Source of the DNA: Cordilura impudica
Taxonomy: Eukaryota > Arthropoda > Insecta > Diptera > Scathophagidae
DNA length: 64,000 bases
Direction: 5' to 3'
Assembly: GCA_963682025.1 (NCBI GenBank)
Contig: OY821520.1
Location: 137,958,738 to 138,022,737, forward strand
The position numbers and the translations under genes are program-made. This document shows positions 58,254-64,000 of this stretch, in pieces (the first letter of the stretch is position 1; each line of letters opens with the position of its first letter). The notes below the pieces were generated by a model. It searched no databases, was not told where the DNA came from, and worked only from the letters and a program-made list of their open reading frames with translations.

Positions 58254-60418
58254 TTTTTCACTTTTATAATTATACTTAAAGGAATTCACAAATAAAAAAT
58301 CGTTCCTATCCGACATCATTGTTATTCAAAATTTCACATCTGTTTGAAAATTTTTAACTATTTGTGAATTCCTGAGCGTGTATTTGATTTTGAAATGCAT
58401 ATTTCCTAAACATTTAGATAGCGGTCTTTCAAGCCGAATCATTCAATTGTTTAAGTTTTGTAATCTTAACTGGAAGTATTATTTAAAATAATAGAATTGT
58501 TGTATATATAAAGTATTTACTTAAAACAAAATAAGTTTTATATATTTAGTTTTTTGTTTTCTTTAAAATTGGCAAATTTCTACAATACAATGTCACAACG
58601 TTTTTTTTTTTTTATTTTTTTGTTTTTTTTTTTTTGTTAAGGTTTATGTTATGGATACTAAGAAATATGTATGTATGTAATATAAAATACGAGTACATAT
58701 TGAGAAATATATTCTTGATATTTTAACATCACTGAAAATAGGAAAATAAAATTTTAAAAAACTAAACTATAAAAACATAAAAACCGTATGCTTTTCTAAA
58801 AATTTTGAGATGTTTTATTGAAGCGTAGCTTTTTTGAATGTTTTCGATACACATACATATGTATGTGTGTGTGGTGTGTGTGTATGCATGATTTCCTAAT
58901 ATTAGTTAATATTATTGTTATTAATAAATAAAGTTCTCAATATTGGTCTTTTTGTTTTTCTCTTTTCTTAAATTCTAAAATTTATTTTTCATTGCGAAAA
59001 ATTATCAAGTTGAGAAAACAACAAAAACTTGACTAAAGTTTTATATATTGCATATGTATATGTACATATATGTACATACATATATATATATATATAAATA
59101 TATATATGTATATATAGATTATTTATGTAATTTGTGTTTATTTTAAAAATTTATTTTAATTTATTATTAATAATATTTCTCAAGTGCTTACCAACTAAAT
59201 AAAATAACTACTTAGGTAAATGTACTATTTGTAATTAATGAATTTTTTTCATTCATGTCATATTAACAACCCCACAATTAAATTGTTTTTTTTTTAATTA
59301 TTTTTTTATTTATTTTTTGTTTTATATGTAGACACTGAGAAAATTTAGGAAGAATATGTTTTATATAACGTACTGTTTATGTTTTATGTCCTAGACGGTA
59401 TGTCATACAATTTATACAATTATTAAAGTTTTTTTTTTAATATTTCATCATTTGTTTTTGTTTTGAAGTAATTCATTTATGTCTATTGAATAAGTTTATT
59501 TTGTGTGTAATGTACAGTTATTCTTTTTTTTTTTAATTATGAACCTTGTAAACATTTTTAGTTGTTCTTGTTCTATGTACTTTAAAACTCTAGAAAAATA
59601 AACTCTTTGTTAAATTTTTCATTTTAGGATTTTTTTTTTGTTGTTTTATTATGTATTTATTTAATTATGTTTTTAATGGCACTGCTTTTTGTTGGAAATT
59701 TTCTCGTTTAATAGTGTTAAAGGCAAAAATAAACATGATTTAGTATTAAAGACAAAAAAGGAATTAAAAATTCGCTGTTTGAATTTTGATATGTTATTTA
59801 ACATTTTATTGAGATTGTTAGTTTTTTCGAATTAAAATTAAAAAATTAATAATAAATGATATAAGGAAATTATAAAATATTGTAAGTAAAACTACAATTT
59901 TTATATGTTGAAAATACTTGGACTTTTGGTTGTTTGAAGCAATTGAATAATTGCAAAAGTACTCGTAATTCAGATTTTTTTTTAGTTTTGAAATAAAAAT
60001 GTTTTCTTTTTGGAAACAATATTAATATTTTCACTCTACTTGCTCTTACACATATTTTAAAACAAATATTTGTTTAAAATATGGCGTTAAATAAACACTA
60101 AAATGTTGCAGTCTGTAACAATAAAGATTTGTTACCAAATTTATAATTGTAGCAAAATGAAATTCAATATTTAAAGGTCAACACTAAACGTATATATTCA
60201 CAAACACCACATATCATACATTACCTTCCCAAATACGACCCTCTCAATATTGTCCTTTGTGCTGTGAACGTTATGATATTTTAAGACGGAGTTAAAATTT
60301 TGGGTATTAAATTCTTAATAGCGATTTGGATAGAAAGCTTTTGAAACGAGATTTCGTGATCAGAGTGAATGACATTAGTTTTTATTCGGAGTTTCGTTAC
60401 ATACATATATAAATACCT
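58254..60418. other. AT-rich non-coding DNA with microsatellites
   Basis: T-runs at 58600-58638, a (GT)n stretch at 58864-58883 and (TA)n at 59057-59118. No supported gene. Confidence 0.45.
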
Positions 60419-60419
60419 A

Positions 60420-61950
60420 TGACATTCGAATATCCGGATGGTATACCAGCACTGGTGCTGAAACAGTGCTCTTCGACACTAGCCAGTCCATTGGCCAACC
60501 TTTTCAGCCTTTCGTACCGTGCGGGAGTCTTTTCCTCTTGCTGGAAAGTTGCTAATGTCCAACCAATCCCTAAAAAGGGTGCGGCTAATAACCCTGAAAA
60601 TTACCGTCCAATTGCAATCACTCTCAAAGGTGATGGAGAGCATGATCAATTTCCACCTTGTGAACTACTTAGAGGCCAATTCACTTCTTAATGATCGAGA
60701 GTATGGCTTCCGTAGAAATCGTTCCACGGGAGACCTGTTGGCGAAAGTAGTGGTTGCTCTGGATATTTCCAAGGCATTCGATCGTGTGTGGCACGGTGCA
60801 TTGATATCAAAGCTTATTGCATTTGGGGTCGGTAATGACTTCTCTCGATTTATATCGAGTTTTCTCAGAGACCGAACAATACGTGCTGTTATTGATGGGG
60901 TCTCATCTAATGAGTTTCAGCTTAATTCAGGGGTATCCCAAGGTTCCGTTCTTTCTCCTTCCCTTTTCCTTATCTTTCTGAACGACCTTCTTGGTCAAAC
61001 TTTTAATTCTATTTACTCTTTCGCAGATGACAGCATCATTTGTCATTCATTTTCCTTTAATTGTAGGCTAAGCCTCTTGGAGGTTGGGGGCAGAAGGCAG
61101 ACAATGAATGACACACTCAATCAAGACCTGTTAACAATCTCCGAGTGGGGTAAAGCGAATAGGGTTGATTTTAATGCGCTGAAGACTCAATGCTGTATGT
61201 TGACCCATAGGGCCATGGAATCAACAATGTCATCTGTATATATGGGTGTATAGGTATTGAGAAATCGGATACTCTTGATGTTCTAGGCATGAGAATTCAA
61301 AGTGATGTTCGTTGGAACGAGTTTGTTTTTCAAGTGTCGAAAGAAGCATTCAAATGTCTTGGTTTTCTAAAACGATGTAAAAATTACTTCACTCCTTATC
61401 TCCTTAAAATCTATACCACTTACATCCGACCGAAAATGGAATACAACTCCTATATATGGGCAGGAGCTTCAAAGTCTATTTTGTAGGTACTGGACCGTGT
61501 ACAAAGGAGGGCGTTGGCGCTCATCAATGACAGTAGGGTATCCAACTCTATTGATTCATTGGAACACCGTCGGAATGTGGGTTGTGTAGCACTGTCCTAT
61601 AGATATTACCATGGGAAATATTCTTCTGAGATTAGCGAAGTGCCCGAGTTTCGGTTCGCTCTACCCGCTTCTCTAGTAGATCACATCCGTTTGTAGTCTA
61701 TTGTCCAGTTGACCGCACAACGCATTACAGAGAGAATTCGTTTATCAGTCGAACTAGCCGTATGTGGAATAAACTCCCCGCAGAGGTCTTTCCTGACAGT
61801 TATAATCTAATAAAATTTAAGTCAAATATCCACAAACACTACTCCCTCTTTCCTCCTTCCCACAACCTATTTTCCTGAAATCAACACAATGCACTGCATT
61901 TGTAGGGGGCATCCCCTGAGTGTTGGTTAATAAAAAAAAAAAAAAAAAAG
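60420..61950 (+). mobile_element. LINE, 5'-truncated, with poly(A)
   Basis: Reverse transcriptase begins at PDGIPALVLKQCSSTLASPL and VANVQPIPKKG, NPENYRPIAI (60419-60640). After a frameshift come YGFRRNRSTGDLLAKVV, DISKAFDRVWHGALISKL (motif A), SGVSQGSVLSPSLF (motif B), and FADDSIICHSF (motif C, about 61020). The C-terminal part is at 61289-61486 (CLGFLKRCKNYFTPYLL, TYIRPKMEYNSYIWAGASKS) and 61514 onward (SNSIDSLEHRRNVG). A poly(A) run lies at 61932-61949. The base composition is richer in GC than its surroundings, suggesting a younger insertion or different source. Frameshifts and stops make it inactive. Confidence 0.8.
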
Positions 61951-62029
61951 TTAATAGGATATAAAATGCTATTAAATAAGTATGTGATCGCATTTCCAGT
62001 AAAAATTACGTGATCCTCAAATTCACATA

Positions 62030-62870
62030 CACTCAAACCTCGTTTTATGCGAATTCGAATTTATGCGGTTTTAAATTTTTATTTTTTTGGGTCATTATTA
62101 CACATTTTATTTATAGCAGTTGGCAACACTGATGAATGTCTTAGCCGGAAAAAACAATAGTCAGAATTGTTTAGACGTGTAATGGCCTAGTTAGCCACAC
62201 GTAACCGTAACCAAACGTGTCAGCTGCTTTTTTTTTCTGTTACATGAAAAGCATTTAGAGCAGTTACCGAATTCCAATGTCACGTAACCGGAACGTCCCA
62301 ATTTCTTGAAAAAAAGATTTTTGCTACGTTTGTATGTGACATTTGTGAACAGCTGATAAAATTTGGTTAATTTTACACAGCAACATGCTGGTTCGTTTTT
62401 TACGTTCTATAACTGCACCAAATGCCAACGTTACATTTACGGTACGGATGCATTTAACAACGTGTGGCTAACTAGACCTTAATGTTATTGCATTGCTAGT
62501 TTCTACGTTGTAGTGAAATATATCCACACATACAATATTTAAAAGTCCATTTAGTTTTTTTATTGTAAAAGTGAACAAAGTACATATGAATATAATATTT
62601 ACCATTTAACAGTTGTTGTGCTAGAAATATTTTCTTTTTCAGATAATAAAAAGCACAAAAATAAATGAAATAATTTTTTTGTTGAGTTTTTTTATGCGAT
62701 TATTGAAACCCAAACAAAATCGCATAAATTCGGATTTGAATTTATACGAATTTTTTAAATTCAGGCACGAATCATTCGTTTTTATATGGAACTAGTGTAT
62801 TATTTTATGCGAATTCGATTTATGCGGATTTTTCCGGAACGAATTAATCGCATAAAATGAGGTTTGAGTG
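62030..62870. mobile_element. Pogo/Tigger-like MITE, split by another MITE
   Basis: Ends CACTCAAACCTCGTTTTATG and the inverse CATAAAATGAGGTTTGAGTG differ at one base. TA flanks both sides (62028-62029 and 62871-62872), the Tc1/mariner-superfamily target. The CTCGTTTTATGCG terminus recalls Tigger/pogo ends. ATGCGAATTCG motifs repeat near both ends. No transposase. The inserted copy at 62183-62479 leaves about 540 bp of the element itself. Confidence 0.75.
62183..62479. mobile_element. GGCCTAGTTAGCC MITE, copy 3 (nested)
   Basis: Inverse orientation of copies 1 and 2. GGCCTAGTTAGCCACACGTA and its counterpart ACGTGTGGCTAACTAGACC at the right. TAA flanks at 62180-62182 and 62480-62482, a PIF/Harbinger-type target. 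Confidence 0.8.
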
Positions 62871-62872
62871 TA

Positions 62873-63283
62873 TTTTATTATTTCGAAAACTGGCTTACGC
62901 TACTGGGACGTCGATAAAAGATCGAAAACTCCATTTGCATTCAAAAACCATTTTGTATAGTAGTGTTTTGGGAATAGGAAGCAATTTTTCTGTCATTAAA
63001 ACCCTTTAGAAATTTTTAATAGAATTTTACAAATTATCACAAATTTTCTGAATTTAACTTTTTTTAATCTTGTTAATATATATCATTATGATAAACTTAA
63101 CAACAAACAAATAAGAAAGTAATATTAGCAATAGATCGACTACAGCATGGTATTACACATTACCGAATTCACAACAAAATTAAAAAAATATTAATAAAAT
63201 ATATAAAACTTAATAAACATAATCAATTATTATTTATTAATTTATATATATTTTTAAAAAATATTTTAAAAAGAAGTATTATA
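62873..63283. other. AT-rich non-coding DNA
   Basis: No gene or repeat identified. Confidence 0.4.
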
Positions 63284-63543
63284 TCGTCACCTAAAATGCA
63301 AAAGGCCGTAACCAACATTTTTATTTTTTTTTTACAGGAGAATCAAAAAACATCATAAAACAGAAACTATTTAAAACTTAATACCCAAATTTTAGAATCA
63401 AGTTTAAAAAACAAAGATGGATTTAGTTATGAAAAAAAATTTATGGGAAAACAGTAATTTTTAAGTAAAAGGCCGTAACTACAATACAAAAACTCCATTT
63501 TTAATTTTTTGTTAGTTACGGCCCTTTGCATTTTAGGTGACGA
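63284..63543. mobile_element. 260-bp MITE with TA target
   Basis: Ends TCGTCACCTAAAATGC and GCATTTTAGGTGACGA are inverse, continuing AAAAGGCCGTAAC against GTTACGGCCCTTT. TA flanks both sides (63282-63283 and 63544-63545). AAAAGGCCGTAAC recurs at about 63467. No coding frame. Confidence 0.75.
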
Positions 63544-63545
63544 TA

Positions 63546-63854
63546 TGTGTATGTACAAAATCACACTTCGAACACACTCAATAAGAGAAAGTCGAAAGCA
63601 CCCAAAGAATGCTTCCGAAGTAACTGATAATCTAACTACTATTATTTTCCGAACTGCAAATGCAATTATTCGACATGTAACGTCATATAAAAACCCATAT
63701 TTCCGAAATAACCATTAGTTTTCAAAATAAAGGGATGGACCACATTACCCACATATTCTAAAATACTCGTTCTTAATTTTTGATGCATTTATTTGTTGCG
63801 TAATGATTTTATAATAGAATAGAAAGTATCACATACTATCGGGCGCCTTACTAA
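63546..63854. other. Non-coding DNA
   Basis: Frame 63509-63718 overlaps the MITE end and has no known motif. No supported gene. Confidence 0.35.
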
Positions 63855-64000
63855 CTTTCTTTTCTGACAATAAATGTCGCACTTTATTTGCACTTTTTTC
63901 GAAAAGTGTATTTTTTTTTGTATATTTTGAATTAAGAGCAACCTTATCTTAGACATCAATCGAAAGGTCTCAAAGTCGAGCCCTCGTAAATTGCAGCCAT
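63855..64000. mobile_element. 402-bp-family MITE, copy 3, runs off the window
   Basis: CTTTCTTTTCTGACAATAAA, then TTTTTTCGAAAAGTGTATTT and TTAAGAGCAACCTTATCTTA match the left arm of 32924-33325. The right arm lies beyond the window. Confidence 0.75.

Overview
The window is eukaryotic nuclear DNA, very AT-rich and gene-poor, and most likely comes from a higher fly (Diptera, probably a calyptrate such as a blow fly or house-fly relative). That placement is an inference. It rests on the mixture of elements seen: a P element with fly-sized GT-AG introns, Jockey-type LINEs, mariner/Tc1 and hAT transposons, small Helitrons, and GTCC-microsatellite repeats of the mini-me/DINE-1 kind. No bacterial-style genes, rRNA, CRISPR array or clear tRNA gene was seen. 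Most long open frames are transposon remnants or chance frames in repeats.

Layout: 1-1.04 kb holds a broken transposon-like gene. 2.57-5.04 kb is a Helitron with internal tandem repeats and a nested TIR element that has a 9-bp target duplication. 5.26-5.69 kb is the short copy of a minisatellite-bearing element. 6.28-11.22 kb is a hAT-type element enclosing transposase debris, a broken unidentified gene copy and a tandem array. 11.77-14.2 kb has two dead Tc1/mariner elements. 14.53-16.99 kb is a MITE into which two hAT elements inserted, each with a perfect 8-bp target duplication. 17.9-19.2 kb has a mini-me fragment and the long copy of the minisatellite element. 19.56-27.07 kb is a nest: a Jockey LINE (-) split by LINE A (+), which is itself split by LINE B (-) and by a mini-me element. 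27.2-28.0 kb is another mini-me copy.

The best evidence for a host gene is at 28.30-28.35 kb: the first coding exon of an Arl5-like small GTPase on the minus strand, with a consensus start context and a splice donor. A possible small host gene (66 codons) lies at 31.0 kb. 32.3-34.6 kb has a Tc1 scrap and a decayed P element whose introns can still be read, interrupted by a 402-bp MITE.

From 35 to 64 kb the DNA is mostly AT-rich and non-coding. It is punctuated by MITEs (35.1, 50.6, 55.8, 57.2, 62.0, 62.2, 63.3, 63.9 kb), mini-me copies (38.7, 39.8, 56.5 kb), a foldback element (43-44.1 kb), mariner and LINE fragments, small Helitrons (29.8, 48.1, 57.9 kb) and a 1.8-kb heptanucleotide satellite (46.25-48.05 kb). 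The window is mainly a record of nested transposition. No intact operational system, and no clearly autonomous element, was found.
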